Shown: positions 21,455 to 33,895, numbered from the stretch's first letter. The stretch is 64,000 nt of DNA from Campanula takesimana (GCA_026119855.1 JAOWBW010000060.1:2170001-2234000); one strand, 5' to 3'. The notes: generated from the sequence alone by a model not told the origin. Translations and numbers: made by a program.

Positions 21455-22501
21455 GTGACTATGGATTTCGTTACGGGACTACCTCGTACCAGTAGGAAGT
21501 ATGACAGTGTTTGGGTAATAGTGGATAGATTGACCAAGAGTGCCCATTTCTTGCCTATTGACATCAGATATTCGATGGAGAAGCTTGCGACCCTTTATAT
21601 CGATGAGATTGTTAGATTGCATGGGGTTCCGGTTAGCATTGTGTCAGATCGAGACCCGAGGTTTACTTCTAGATTCTGGAAGGCGTTTCAGGAAGCTTTG
21701 GGTACAGATTTGCGATTCAGTACGGCTTTTCATCCTCAGACCGACGGTCAATCCGAGAGGACTATTCAGATTTTGGAGGATATGTTGCGAGCGTGTTCGA
21801 TAGACTTTTCCGATTCTTGGGATTCGCACCTACCGTTAGTGGAATTCTCTTACAACAACAGTTATCAGGCTAGTATCGAGATGGCACCGTTTGAGGCTTT
21901 GTATGGAAGAAAGTGTAGATCGCCTATTTGTTGGGATGAGGTTGGTGAAGCGAGGATCGTGGGTATTGATTTGCTTCGGGATTCGGTTGAGAAAGTTAGA
22001 GTTATCCGGGATAGATTGAAGACAGCCCAGAGTCGACATAAGAGCTATGCAGACAACCGAAGGCGAGATCTTAGTTTTCAGGTTGGTGATTTGGTATTCT
22101 TGAAAGTGTCTCCGAAGGTGGGTATCCGAAGGTTCGGGAAGAAAGGCAAATTGGCTCCGAGGTTTATTGGTCCGTTTGAGATTTTGGGAAAGGTTGGACT
22201 TCTAGCGTATCGTCTTGCGTTACCGCCATCCTTAGACCGAGTGCACAACGTTTTCCACGTTTCTATGCTTCGGAATTATGTTCATGACCCATCGCACGTG
22301 TTACCGAGGGTACCGGAGGATATTGAGCCCGATATGACTTATGAGGAACGACCGGTTCGGATCTTAGATACCAAAGTCCAAGAGTTGAGGATCAAGAGCA
22401 TCGCGTTGGTTCGAGTTCTTTGGAGGAATCATAACATCGAGGAGTCGACTTGGGAGCTCCGAGACGAGATCGAGAGGAAATTTCCGTGGCTTTTTGTTTA
22501 A
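21455..22501 (+). CDS. Tekay copy 2 integrase core, GPY/F module and chromodomain-like tail (open)
   Basis: A 348-aa uninterrupted frame: integrase core with the first catalytic Asp in 'VIVDRLTKSAHF', the second in 'SIVSDRDPRFTSRFW' and the Glu in 'GQSERTIQIL', then 'RFIGPFEIL' and the chromodomain-like 'EESTWELRDEIER' end. In an intact element this would be the C-terminus of the polyprotein; here it is cut off by the UAG at 21380 and has no start of its own other than internal Met codons. Confidence 0.85.
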   Translation: MTMDFVTGLPRTSRKYDSVWVIVDRLTKSAHFLPIDIRYSMEKLATLYIDEIVRLHGVPVSIVSDRDPRFTSRFWKAFQEALGTDLRFSTAFHPQTDGQSERTIQILEDMLRACSIDFSDSWDSHLPLVEFSYNNSYQASIEMAPFEALYGRKCRSPICWDEVGEARIVGIDLLRDSVEKVRVIRDRLKTAQSRHKSYADNRRRDLSFQVGDLVFLKVSPKVGIRRFGKKGKLAPRFIGPFEILGKVGLLAYRLALPPSLDRVHNVFHVSMLRNYVHDPSHVLPRVPEDIEPDMTYEERPVRILDTKVQELRIKSIALVRVLWRNHNIEESTWELRDEIERKFPWLFV

Positions 22502-22549
22502 GGTGAGTCTCGTTAAAATTCGGGTCGAATTTCTTTAAGGGGGAGTGAA

Positions 22550-24726
22550 TGTCACGACCGAAATCTAGGCTCTATTTTATTAGTAATAAATAATAATTAT
22601 TTAATTATTTTCTTAATTGTTTATTTAATTATTATTTATTTAAATATTTATGCGTGCATTTTATGTGTTATAATAATTATGCCTAGCATTTTATTTAGGT
22701 CTTAATTGTTAGTAGGGAGTGTAGCATTTGTGTTAGTAGTGTAGTGGAGGGGGCCTAAGTGTAATCTTTTAAATCATTCCCCACTCCCTCCCTACTCCTT
22801 CCCTCACCTCCCCCATCCTCACACTCACCTCCACCCCTCTTCCCAGCCATTTCTTTCTCTCTCTCCAAAGTAGAAAAAGGGTAAGTTTCTCTCTTCATCT
22901 CTCTTCATTTTCTTCCTCTTCCTCTTGTTATTTCTCATTTCTTAAAACGTGAAATGTGTTTAGATCGTCGATAGGATCGTAGGAAGCCAAAAAGAATTGA
23001 AATCCATCAACTTTGAGATTTATCAAGTAAGTTACTTTTCCCCCATTTTGATGCTAAAATGTTCATATCATGTCTAGATAATGTTTGATGTGTTATATTT
23101 GAAGTTTGGTTGAGTTTTGAATTTGTTTGGAATTTATTGGGAATTTATTTGGGTTTTGATCAAAAATGGTGAAATCTTGAATGTTGGGTTTGATTCTTGA
23201 TTTTGGTTGTTAAATGTTGTTGTATGAGTCTTTTTAGACTTATTAGTTGTGTTGGTACATTAGTATGCTAGTTAGAAGGTTGGATTTTGGTTGAAATGTG
23301 TTTTGGGTTTGAAAATGGAAGAACCCAGTTGTTCTTCCGATTTCCAGTAGTTCAGAACATTGGGCGGCCGCACGAAAATGTCTGGGCGACCGCACATCTA
23401 TCTGAAAGCTTTTGTTCTTGTTTTGAGGGATTTTGGGCGACCGCACAGTCCATTTTGGGCGGCCGCACAGAACCCCTGAAAGTTTACATTTGTTAATTTT
23501 GTGTGATTGAAGAATGCGTGTTGATCCAAATCTTGGGTGTCCTTCTAGTCGACCTTAGTGAACGTTGTAGTACACACTAGTGATAGAATTGGGTCCTTTG
23601 TGATTAAGTTGTGTGGAAATTTATTAAGTGTTAATTGAGATTGTTGGAACACTTTATTGATTGGATTTGATTCTTTTGTGAATGAAAACGATATGGAATT
23701 TGATTAAGTATCATTTTGGGAATGTGGTTCATCTTTGATGCGCGGTTTGTATTGGTTTACCTTTGTGGTAATTTATTTGGTTTGGTTCCCTACTTTGGAA
23801 CCTTAGTTGTTTATTCATGCTAAATTATTATTACTTAGCATTTATTTGGAAGCCCAGCTGGCATATTTGTTGCATCGGGCGATGGGAAAGATTATAATGG
23901 CAAAGCCAAGTCCATTATAATGTTGACCATTGTTTTTCCCCCTTCTTTACCCCTTTTCCAGATTGGCCTTGGAAAATTCAAGTTAGCGTTCCACTGTGAA
24001 TGTATCTAGCTACCGGGCATGACTTTGTGTCATGGTCCTTGTCCTTTGTGACACTCTTTTGGTTATTGGTTCCGGTACCGGGGTTCTCTCTTCGGCTTTC
24101 ATGCTATTATGAAGATGATGATTTGTTGATTATTGAAGCTGCGCAGCGATCCTTTATTTGGATGTTCCGGTTTGGAAAACCTTGGCTATATCCTTTGTTA
24201 CGTGTTTATTTCCGCTGCTATCGGTTATGTGATAAATGCTATGTGCTATGTGATATTTATTATTGCTTATTGTATATTGCATCATAGCATGTCATGTAGT
24301 TGCATTAGTAACTTATTGAGATTTATCTCACCCCCTTTTCGTTTATCTTTGTTTTTCCTTAACCCCCCCCCCCAGGTGCTAAGGAATAGTCTCGCTGATC
24401 ACGAGAAAGAGGACGTCGAGTGTGGATACATTCTTTTGGGGAAGGTTGTCATAGGTTGGTTTACATTATGTAAATGTGTAACATTTTGGGATAGTTGTAC
24501 CAAACAATGACGTCACTAAGAATTGTATATTTGTATTTTGTTGGGCATAAACTTGTGGAAGTTTATGATAGTTGTAATTGGTTTTTATCAAACTCGGTTT
24601 TGTAAAACTTTGGATCATCACCTTTTGGTATCAAATGAAATTTTTAACTTCGGTATTTCACAGTTTTGGTTTTAGAGTCGACGTCCAGATCGCGGTCTCG
24701 GGCTCGCGGGGTCCGGGGTCGCGACA
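22550..24726 (+). repeat. Tekay LTR-C (outer 3' LTR)
   Basis: A 2177-bp LTR, TG...CA, ending at target duplication TTAGA. Substitutions private to LTR-C are all in its right third (GAAAATTCAAG, CCACTGTG, TTTGTGTCAT, CTATCGGTTA, GATCACGAG, CAAACTCGG, GGGCTCGC). Confidence 0.95.
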
Positions 24727-24731
24727 TTAGA

Positions 24732-25060
24732 GCCCTTTCCTCCTTTTGAAACCACGAGCACAGGAGAGGCTTTCTTAATTATTTTCTTTTCTGCTGTCTT
24801 TATCATCCCATGCAACTCAGATAGAGACTTATCCATACCATGCATATTATAGTTCATGACAAACTGATTATATCTTTTAGGTAATGAATTCAAAATAAAA
24901 TCAGTAGCCAACTCAACAGAGAAGGGATATCCAAGTCTCTCTAGATGCTCAAAATGGGCCTTCATCTTCAAAACATGGGACCCACCGGCTGTCCTTCACT
25001 CATCTTGCATGAGATTAGAGCAGCCATGGTATTTCTCTTGAAACATATCTTTCAACTGAG
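24732..25060 (-). pseudogene. Copia Y gag, C-terminal part
   Basis: On the minus strand: 'LKDMFQEKYHGCSNLM', a frame lesion, then 'MKAHFEHLERLGYPFSVE', 'FILNSLPKRYNQFVMNYN' and 'MDKSLSELHGMIKTAEKKI', a typical copia Gag (UBN2) core. It lies between the Tekay and Tat insertions and continues at 38376. Residues after 'VVSKGGKGS' in the raw frame are Tekay LTR, not Gag. Confidence 0.85.
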
Positions 25061-26021
25061 TGTAGACACCCCGCCTTGGACCGCTCACCCCGATTGCACA
25101 TTTGATTTTGTGTTTCTCCCCATTTTAAGTGTTTCTCGTTAGTTTCTGTCACTTCCGTTAAGTTCCTGACTGACTTCGTTAAGTCCAGGGACTAAACTGA
25201 ATGACAGGGCTGACTTTCTAGTCCATTCTGTCAAAATTTCCTTCTCTGAGTCGCGCGCCTCCGACAGGAGGAGCCAGGCGCGCGCGCCTCCCGCCCCCAA
25301 AGCAGGAAGCGCGCGCCTCTGGGCGTCAGTTACAGATTTCTGGCCAGGATTCCCTCCCTTGCTCAATTTACAGGATTTTGCCCGGGAAGGATTTCTTGGT
25401 GACTGAGTTTTGGCACCAAAAACACCCCTCTTTCACCTATAAAAACCTCTCTTTTCCTCCATTTTGAAGGATCGAAAAATCATCGGAAAAACCCAATCGA
25501 AAACTAGACAAAAAATCACTTTCTAAAGGTTCTCCAAGGATCTCATTAAGCAACATTTGAAGTTCTTCAAATTGTAGGTAAAAGTCCATCTTTTCCTCTC
25601 TTTTCTACTTCATCTCCTCTCTCTCTTTTTACTTTAATCAAATGTGCAATCACCCAAATCATTTTGGGACATGACTCTAATGATCACCTCATCTCATTGA
25701 GGTTGGTTAAGGAGTTATCTCCTACATTCCAAATCCTATTTTAAATTTTTCGTGAAGAAAGAAGAATTTTCATTCATGTAGATTTTGATCAAGCAAGACC
25801 AACTTTAGTTGGGCGAGATGGGTGTTTCGGTACTTCCCATCTCGTAATCTAACCCCCGAACCTCAAAACAAAGAATCTCTGTTTTCGTAATCAAACTTAG
25901 GCTACAATCTATAGGTTTTTCTTATATTCCTCAAAACATAGGTGGCGACTCTAAAAACAAGTTAGACATCCTAGGATAATTCACCGCTCTAGCCAAGCCG
26001 TGGTTCCCCGGGGTATCTACA
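25061..26021 (+). repeat. Tat element 5' LTR
   Basis: A 961-bp LTR. It contains three GCGCGC-core words at 25251-25322. Compared with the 3' LTR it lacks about 18 bp in the GAAGAA-rich stretch near 25755. Confidence 0.95.
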
Positions 26022-26022
26022 G

Positions 26023-26040
26023 TGGCGACTCCGCTGGGGA
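26023..26040 (+). other. Primer binding site of the Tat element
   Basis: TGGCGACTCCGCTGGGGA starts one base after the LTR. It has the TGG start and position of a PBS and is the type seen in Tat/Ogre elements rather than the tRNA-Met site. The exact tRNA was not identified. Confidence 0.8.
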
Positions 26041-27370
26041 GATTTATTTGAGGGTTAAACTTGCATCCTGATCAAATCTACATCTTTTCTGGGCATTCTG
26101 TTTCCTGATGGGGGAGGCGCGCGCGTCTGGCCTTTTAAGCCTAAGGCGCGCGCATCCCGCATCAAGAACCAGAATCGCCCACTTCTTCATGTTCTTCATC
26201 TTCTTCTTCTGTTATTCTGCACTAATCATTTCTGCAGGGGTTACAATATGAACATGGGACCAGGGCAATCCCCTGAGTCCAAAGTCTGACATTCTGACAG
26301 GTGTGCCCCAGAAGCGCGCGCCTCCCATAAGCATTGCGTCATGCGCGCGCGTCCCACATCAGCACTCAGAGGCGCACGCTTCTGGGTTGGTTCCCAGAAC
26401 AGAAATAGGTTTCAGTGACTGAGCAGAACAGTGGGGTGTGGGCACAGTTGCCTGCATCAGAACAGAATTGAACCCTCGGACTGTTTTAATTTTGTGTTTT
26501 ATTTACCGGTCACACGGGTGATTCGGGAGTTGTAATTTTATGTGCTTATGTGTTTTTTGTGTTTTTCTTTCTTTTCAAAAAAAAAAATATAAAAAAAAAA
26601 TTTGTCACTTGTTAGACCTCACACTACATGCACATATTCCTATGAACTGCTCACTATCGAGTCGCACAAGTCTAACCCCAAACCCGTCGAGGCCCGTCCT
26701 AGAAAGTTTCAAGCTCCACCAGACCTTGGCTCTTTCGAAGCGGTAAACCTCAGCCCGTGGCGTAGTTCAAGACTACATGCCGGGGGTGACCTTTGAGCCT
26801 CATATTCAAGCCGAGCACAAACCACACAATTCTAGTTAGGGTCTAACACTCCGTGACTCAAGTCGGTTTCCATGTACCGAGATTTCCCTAAACTAATGTC
26901 TTCAAATCATACATGCCAACTTGTTGAAAGGGACGCAATAAAAATCCGTCCCCAAAAGTGGTTATTTTGGACGAAAATAAAAATCCGTCCCCGCATGTAT
27001 GCTTTACTACATTAATTTAGTTTAATCCCGATACATGTAGGATTCACAAGCGCGATTGAATCCGATGAGTATATAGGACCGCGAGATGGTCTATATACTA
27101 GTGTGACAATTCCATTATTTTCTTTGAAACCCCAAAAGGGATTCGTTCCCTCCGACTTATAAAAAAAAAAAAAAAAAAGTCTTTTCTTATGTGGTTCGAG
27201 TCGTGTGCCCAACTGTGTGTTCTAAGCCTCTTCATGGACCGCAAGTGTTACTCAAGACTGACAAGGGCCTCTTCTGCAATATAGGTTCAATTGGTACTTA
27301 CAAAGTCTACCGGGATTCAGCAAATCAGTTAGTCCGTGAAGAGATCACTCCAACAGCTCCAACATCAACC
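26041..27370 (+). other. Tat element 5' leader
   Basis: A 1.3-kb stretch with no credible gene. It has further GCGCGC-core words (26113-26160, 26312-26380), A-rich runs near 26578 and 27163, and a repeated 'AAAAATCCGTCCCC' (26940-26990). The reading frame of gag is open upstream of its ATG back to 27191 but without an ATG. Confidence 0.7.
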
Positions 27371-30100
27371 ATGACCGGCAGCAGCAACAACATGTCTCTC
27401 GAACAGCTCTCAACTATGGTCCAACTCCTCCAAGAGCAAGTCTCCACCCTTAACAAGGAGGCACAAAGCAAAGACGACATTTGGCAATCCCACCTCGACA
27501 GCCAAAGGGAGGCCCACGAGGCCGAAATGGAACTAATGAAAGAAAAGCTCACCAACCTTGCCAAGGGAAAGAACAAGAACAATGATGATGAATCCGAATG
27601 GACCGAGGGTTTGTTCAAGAGTCCTTATGTCAACACCCGCACCAAGAAAATGGGGGAACCAAGTTCCGAGAACAATGAACCCAAAATGGTGGATTCTATC
27701 ATGGCCTACATCGACAAAAAATTCAATGGGCTCAACATGGGGAAAGGCTCCGACACAAGCCTTTATCAATCATCCATCCTCATGAGTACTATGGCCGCTC
27801 TTCCCGATAAGTTCAAGATGCCCGACATAAGCAAATTCAAGGGCAACTCTTGTCCTATGGCTCACATTGAGACTTATATTTGGGCAATGGTTCCAAAGAA
27901 GGTCTCCACCAAGGTGATGGCTCAATGCTTTCCTCTCACTCTCGAGGGGGCGGCAAAAGATTGGTATGCTACTCTCCCGCTCACTGTCCGTCTTGATTGG
28001 GACTCCGCTATGCTTGCCTTCAAGAACCAATACCAAGGCAACACCACTCACCGGCCCACAAGGAAAGAGCTAGAAAACACTACTCAACGAGACAATGAGT
28101 CCTTCATCGACTTCACAAGGAGATGGAATGACAAACTCTCTGAAATTGTTGAGAGGCCGAACACAAAAGAGCAAATGGACATATTTCTCAAGTGTCTCAA
28201 GATTGATCTCCGCACTCACCTAAGTGGGGCTTGCTACTCCGACTTCTCCCAAATGTATGAGGCGGGGGTACGCATGGATGACTTGCTCAAGGAGATTAAG
28301 AAGACCACTCCTACTTACCGCTACAAGGCCGCTTCCAACTCCACAAAAGAGGCCTCGGTCAACGCCGTCGCTATTGACAAGGGGAATTACAAAAAGGTTC
28401 CTCCACCTCAAGGGAAGAAGTCCCGAAGTGACCGTGTCTACACGCCTCTCCAAGGCATGACTCAAACCGAAGTGTTCGAGGTCCTCAAGGCAAAGGGTCA
28501 AGTCACACCCGTGCAAGGGTACCAACCCAAGACGATCCTCTCCAATCATGCTCACCACAAATATTGTGGCTACCACCAATATAGTGGCCACACCACCGAG
28601 GAATGCTTCGTTCTCCGCAATGTCATTCAAGATCTCATAGATAAGAAAGAATTTGTAGTGACTAATGACGAGCATGTCAATGTAATAGAGATAGGAGAAC
28701 TCGAGGGGACCACCCATTCAATCCCGATTGTGAATGGGGGCCCCAATGTTATGAATAAACTTGACAATTCTTGTTATGTAGTGACTTATGATGAAGTAAT
28801 GAGGGAAGTACTAGAGAATAGGAAAAAGAAGCAAGATGGGAACGTCAACATGCTAACTCGATCCGGTCGAGTCATAGCAAGCAACCCTTCCACTTCCGCA
28901 CCGAGCTCCTCTTCTCAAAGGCCGCAAGCTCACAACACTCCCGAAGATCCTCTACTTATCCAACTCAAGAAAACTCAAGCCAACATCTCTATTTGGGACC
29001 TCATTGCATCCTCGAAGAAACACCGAGATCTTGTCATCCGCAATCTCGATGATACATCAGTTTCTCCCGATACTACTCCCGAGGACCTCACGGCAATGAT
29101 TGATCACATACATTTTAGCAACGTCATCACCTTTGCCGATATGGACCTTCCACCGTTTGGTTCCGACCACAACGAAGCTATTTACCTCAAGGTACGAGCA
29201 AGGGGGAGGCCCGTCTCAAGAGTCTTAGTGGACGGTGGTTCCGCGCTCAATCTCATGCCTGGTAGAATCATGGGCATACTGGGGCTTAAGGATTCTGATT
29301 TGAAGCCTTCTACTCAAGTAATCCGAGGTTATGACAGCACCGCCCGTACAGTCATGGGTATGATCGAAATAGACATTGAGTTTGGGAGCATGATTATGTC
29401 CGTTCCATTCCAAGTGCTTGATATCCCGGCCTCGTTCAACTTACTGTTGGGTCGACCATGGATTCATAGTGCTAATGACGTACCGTCAACTCTCCACCAA
29501 TGTGTCAAGATCCGAAATGGTGACGAAATAGTGACCATAATGGCTGAAAACATCACTATCCACAGAAAAGGTGAGCCCGTCCACCAAGTTCAGCATGGTC
29601 TACCAGACTCCACTCTCTCCGGCGTCTCAATCAACGCCATTGACAAAGAAGGGGGAAACGGATCATGGACCCCCAGCAATCACAAAGTCCTCCGCATGAT
29701 GAGGAATATGGACTACTTCCCTGGTTTAGGCTTAGGGAAATATCAACAAGGAATCCTACATCCCGTGCAAGTCCCATTTGTCAAGAACACCTTCGGTTTG
29801 GGGTATGAGCCTTCCAAAGAAGACTTGAAACAAGAGCAAGCAATCAAGAACGAAAAGGCCCGAGCTCGTAAAGAAGGCCGTCGTTATGAAGTCCCTAATC
29901 TGAGGCCTTACCGCAAGACGTTGAATGGTTATTTTGTCCGCCAAGGGGAAGACGTTCCATACATGATCTTTCCCGAGCCGTGGGTTAACAATAAAGGTGT
30001 CAAAAAGCCCGGCCTCGAAATCTTCTCCGATTGTGAGATCCAGATATCCGAAAGAGAACCAACTCCCATGTCGCCCCGTGAATGGTGGGGAGGAAGATGA
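27371..30100 (+). CDS. Tat gag-protease polyprotein with G-patch
   Basis: ATG at 27371 (909 aa); the open frame reaches back to 27191, but the first ATG is here and is followed by the Gag-like 'MTGSSNNMSLEQLSTMVQL'. Approximate layout: coiled-coil-like N-terminus 10-60; gag core about 160-290 ('WYATLPLTVRLDWDSAM', 'ESFIDFTRRWNDKLSEI'); a His-rich zinc-binding segment near 398 (CGYHQYSGHTTEEC); aspartic protease near 620 ('VSRVLVDGGSALNLMPG', with D-G-G as usual in Tat); G-patch near 780-800 ('PGLGLGKYQQG'). The frame is fully open, unlike pol, which overlaps its end in the -1 frame. Gag builds the particle; the G-patch is an RNA-binding module common in this lineage. Confidence 0.9.
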   Translation: MTGSSNNMSLEQLSTMVQLLQEQVSTLNKEAQSKDDIWQSHLDSQREAHEAEMELMKEKLTNLAKGKNKNNDDESEWTEGLFKSPYVNTRTKKMGEPSSENNEPKMVDSIMAYIDKKFNGLNMGKGSDTSLYQSSILMSTMAALPDKFKMPDISKFKGNSCPMAHIETYIWAMVPKKVSTKVMAQCFPLTLEGAAKDWYATLPLTVRLDWDSAMLAFKNQYQGNTTHRPTRKELENTTQRDNESFIDFTRRWNDKLSEIVERPNTKEQMDIFLKCLKIDLRTHLSGACYSDFSQMYEAGVRMDDLLKEIKKTTPTYRYKAASNSTKEASVNAVAIDKGNYKKVPPPQGKKSRSDRVYTPLQGMTQTEVFEVLKAKGQVTPVQGYQPKTILSNHAHHKYCGYHQYSGHTTEECFVLRNVIQDLIDKKEFVVTNDEHVNVIEIGELEGTTHSIPIVNGGPNVMNKLDNSCYVVTYDEVMREVLENRKKKQDGNVNMLTRSGRVIASNPSTSAPSSSSQRPQAHNTPEDPLLIQLKKTQANISIWDLIASSKKHRDLVIRNLDDTSVSPDTTPEDLTAMIDHIHFSNVITFADMDLPPFGSDHNEAIYLKVRARGRPVSRVLVDGGSALNLMPGRIMGILGLKDSDLKPSTQVIRGYDSTARTVMGMIEIDIEFGSMIMSVPFQVLDIPASFNLLLGRPWIHSANDVPSTLHQCVKIRNGDEIVTIMAENITIHRKGEPVHQVQHGLPDSTLSGVSINAIDKEGGNGSWTPSNHKVLRMMRNMDYFPGLGLGKYQQGILHPVQVPFVKNTFGLGYEPSKEDLKQEQAIKNEKARARKEGRRYEVPNLRPYRKTLNGYFVRQGEDVPYMIFPEPWVNNKGVKKPGLEIFSDCEIQISEREPTPMSPREWWGGR

Positions 30101-33100
30101 CTATAGAGTCCGAGACAGAAATCACTGTGGGGGAAGAACTGACAGATTTAGCCTCCATGTTTGAAGAGCTTGCCATGATGAATGAATGCCAAGTTAACGC
30201 CATCCATGACACCGTCATCATGAACGAGACTATCAGTGAGATCCCGCCAAGCTCCGAGCCGATCAACAATTGGTATTCAACAAAAGGGCCCGTGGTATCC
30301 GAGGAATTCTTAGTCCAAGAAATGGGTTGCATACCCCGCACAGCAACAAAGGAAGAGCAGCTCACACTTACTTTCGAGTCCGAGAGTGTCTCTAATACCC
30401 TCACCCAAGAGGATTTGGAGGCCATAGCCGAGCGTGTGTTTCCTTTCTTTGCTAATGAAAAATTTGATATTCCTGAGTACCCTGAGATTGCAAACATCAT
30501 AAATGATGAATTAACTAATAATGAATTAACGAACAAGTTAATAACGATTCAAATTATGATGAAATAGACCACGAAAACACAACATACTTAAATGAACTTG
30601 CTCAACAAGTCCGTAGTCGTGGCGAGAATGGTCCAAAGGCTGACGAAGAATTGCATGTTGTTAATCTGGGTACCGAAGAAGAGCCAAAAGAAACCAAGAT
30701 TGGAAGCTTCTTCAAGGGAGACGACAGAGACAGATTGACTGCATTACTACGGGAGTTCGTGGATGTACATGCCGGGTTTAGACAGAAAGGTAGCGGAGCA
30801 CATTCCGATCAGAGAAGATGCCAGGCTAGTAAAACAGAAGCTCAGAAAGATCAAGCCAGAATGGTCTCTGCAGGTCAAAGAAGAGATTGAGAAGCTCCTC
30901 AGTGTGGGTTTCATCAAGGTTATCGAGTATCCGACATGGTTAGCCAACATTGTGACAGTCAGGAAGGCGAACGGCAAGGTTCGAGTTTGTGTAGACTTCC
31001 GGGATTTAAACAAAGCTTCCCCAAAGGATGATTTTCCACTCCCTAATATCGACATGCTAAGTCGATTCCACTGCTGCCTACGAGGTTCGCTCATTCGTGG
31101 ATGGGTTCGCTGGGTACAATCAGATTCTCATGGCCGAGGAAGATCAACATAAGACAGCCTTCACAACACCGTGGGGTACCTTTTGCTACACAGTCATGCC
31201 ATTTGGGTTAAGAAATGCTGGGGCTTCCTACCAAAGAGCCGTGACAGACTTGTTCCACGATATGATTCACAAAGAAATCGAGGTATATGTGGACGACATG
31301 ATCATTCACTCCAAAGGAACCGATGGTCAACACCTAATCGATCTCCGCAAGTTCTTCGAAAGGCTTCGTCAACACAAGATGAGGCTCAACCCTGCAAAGT
31401 GCACATTCGGGGTTATCCGAGGCAAAGTTCTTGGTTATATGGTCACTGAAAGGGGAATCAAAGTAGACCCCTCCAAAATCAAGGCAATCATTGACATGCC
31501 TCCTCCAAAGACGCAGAAAGAGATTAAAGGTTTCATGGGAAGACTACAATACATCAGTCGGTTTGTGCACCAACTCACTTCCATGTGCGAGCCAATCTTC
31601 AAGCTACTCAAGAAGAATGTGGCTCTAGAATGGACCGACGCGTGCCAAGAAGCCTTCGATCAAGTAAAGCATTACTTGACGTGCCCTCCTGTTCTAGTTC
31701 CGCCGCACAAGGAGAAACCTCTGTTGCTTTATCTCACTATCAATGATGAAGCCCTAGGGGCTATGTTAGCACAATAGCAACGAGAGTCCACAAAGGAGAA
31801 CGCCATTTATTTTGTCAGTCGCCGATTCCAAGGAGGCGAAAAGAACTACTCTGTCTTAGAGAAGTCATGTGCAGCATTGGTTTGGGTCACTCAAAAGCTC
31901 AAACACTATATGGAAGCTTTTCCGATCAAGCTAGTAGCAAAGGTGGACCCGCTCCGCTACATCTTCGAGAAGCCTTTCATGTCAACAAGAATAGCCAAAT
32001 GGTACTTCATGCTCGCCGGCTATGATATCACTTACGTCACACTAAAATCTGTCAGGGGGAAAGTGTTCAGTGACCAGCTTGCCGAATTCCCATGTGACGA
32101 AGTGAAGGGGGAAGATGTACAGTTCCCCGACGAGCATTTAATTTGCACTGCAACCGAGGAAGACAAGTGGCAACTTTTTTTCGATGGCGCCGCCAATAAA
32201 CACGGTTTTGGTATAGGGGTATTGCTTGTCGATCCAAAAGACATCTACACTCCCATTGCCATACGCCTGGAATTCGAAGCTACCAACAACATTGCCGAGT
32301 ACGAAGCATGCATAGCAGGGCTCGAAGCAGCTCTCGAAAGAAACGTCACGGAACTAGAAGTGTTCGGCGACTCTTTGCTCCTTATCAATCAGCAATCGGG
32401 TAAATGGCGAACCCAAGACCCGACTCTCCAACAGTATGGTCAGCACCTTGAAGAACTGGTTGAACAATTCCAAGAGATCACTTTCAACTACCTGCCAAGG
32501 GATAAGAATCGCTTCGCCGATGCACTGGCCACTATAGCTTCATTAGTTGAAATGCCCAAAGGAAAAATGTGAAGCCTTTCAAAATTGCTCGAAGGAACAG
32601 TCTGGCATATTGCATGAGTATCGAGATCAACGAGGTTCAAACAAACTCTCCGTGGTATTTGGATATCATGAACTTCTCAAAGACGGCACTTATCCCGAGA
32701 ACATCAATAAGAAGTCTCAAGCAGCTCTGCAAAGGTTAGCCTCTCGGTACGTACTGATTGGAGACCGAGTCTATAAAAGGCACCACGACGGGATCAATCT
32801 CCTATGCGCCAATGAGACCGAAGCTCAAGAGATAATGTGTGAAGTGCACGAAGGAGAATGTGGACCCCACATGAATGGGTTTATGCTAGTCAAGAAGATA
32901 CTTCGCATTGGTTACTATTGGAGCACTATGGAACGAGACTGTATCGAGAAAGTCAAAAGGTGTGCCAAGTGCCAATTCCACGCTAATCTGCAACATGCTC
33001 CACCCTCACAACTTTACAACATGGTCACACCTTGGCCTTCTCTTGTTGGGGGATAGACATCATCGGTAAAGTTCATCCTGCCGGAAGCAATGGGCAGTCA

Positions 33101-33895
33101 TTCGTCCTAGTGGCAGTCGACTACTTCACAAAGTGGGTCGAAGCACAAGCCTATCGGACCCTCAACGCCAAGAAAGTAGCCGAATTTGTAAAGATTAATA
33201 TCATGTGCCGATACGGCGTGCCTCATGAAATCATTTCCGACAACGGCTCTCACTTTGAGAAGGAAATGGATGCACTTTTGGTAGAATACAAGATCACCAA
33301 GCACAAGTCATCTCCTTACCGGCCCCAAGCAAATGGCGCAGTCGAAGCAGCAAATAAGACCATCGAGACCATCGTCAAGAAAATGGCCTCAACAGGAAGG
33401 GATTGGCCCGAGAAGCTACCATTAGCATTGTGGGGCTACCGCACATCAATACGATCCGCAACAGGAGAAACTCCTTATGCATTGGTCTATGGTTCTGAAG
33501 CCGTACTCCCTATCGAACTTGAAGTCCCATCTCTACGGGTCCTCCTCGAGAATCAAGTCAACGAGGTCAACTGGATGCAAAGTCGATACGAACAGCTAGC
33601 CTTACTCGACGAGAAAAGATTAAGGGCACTCGAACGCACGAGGGCATATCAGCAAAGGATGGCAAGAGCTTTCAACAAAAAAGTGAAGCCTCGAAACATC
33701 AATGTGGGAGATTTGGTCTTAAGACAACATCCTCCTAATGCCATGAATCCCCTGGGGAAATGGGGACCCCGATGGATCGGTCCGTACGTGGTCAAAAAGA
33801 TACTAAGCGGTGGTGCAGTCCGGCTCATGGATTTAGATGGTGACCAGCTGCCAAAGGAGGTCAACCTCGACAAGCTCAAGAGGTTCTACGCTTAA
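30082..33895 (+). pseudogene. Tat pol: reverse transcriptase, two RNase H domains, integrase (at least six lesions)
   Basis: RT shows 'CYTVMPFGLRNAGASYQ' and the catalytic 'YVDDMIIHSKG' (about 31290). A first RNase H (about 31700-31960) is followed by a second, archaeal-type one (about 32160-32560: 'FFDGAANKHGFGIGVLL', 'NIAEYEACIAGLEAAL', 'RFADALATIAS'), which defines the Tat group. Integrase has a zinc domain ('HEGECGPHMNG', 'CAKCQ') and core Asp-Asp-Glu in 'GIDIIG', 'ISDNGSHFE' and 'GAVEAANKTIE', ending at 33895. Lesions: frame change near 30540, small deletion and shift near 30765, extra A near 31059, UAG at 31775-31777, shift near 32566, shift near 33040. Several are single-base homopolymer changes. 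Confidence 0.9.

Larger units (their letters stand above)
8941..24726 (+). mobile_element. Tandem Ty3/gypsy Tekay-type chromovirus array: LTR-internal-LTR-internal-LTR
   Basis: Three near-identical LTRs of about 2.18 kb (8941-11128, 15749-17931, 22550-24726) enclose two near-identical internal regions. The whole block has one 5-bp target duplication: TTAGA at 8936-8940 and at 24727-24731. Termini are TGTCACG...GCGACA. The pol order (RT, RNase H, integrase, chromodomain-like tail) marks a chromovirus, and the tRNA-Met site and long LTRs fit the Tekay/Del lineage. A single target duplication means one insertion that was later duplicated internally. Confidence 0.95.

Noticed and set aside
25139..25366. 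75-aa minus frame, repeated at 37475-37702
   Set aside because: Present only because both are Tat LTRs; no domain.
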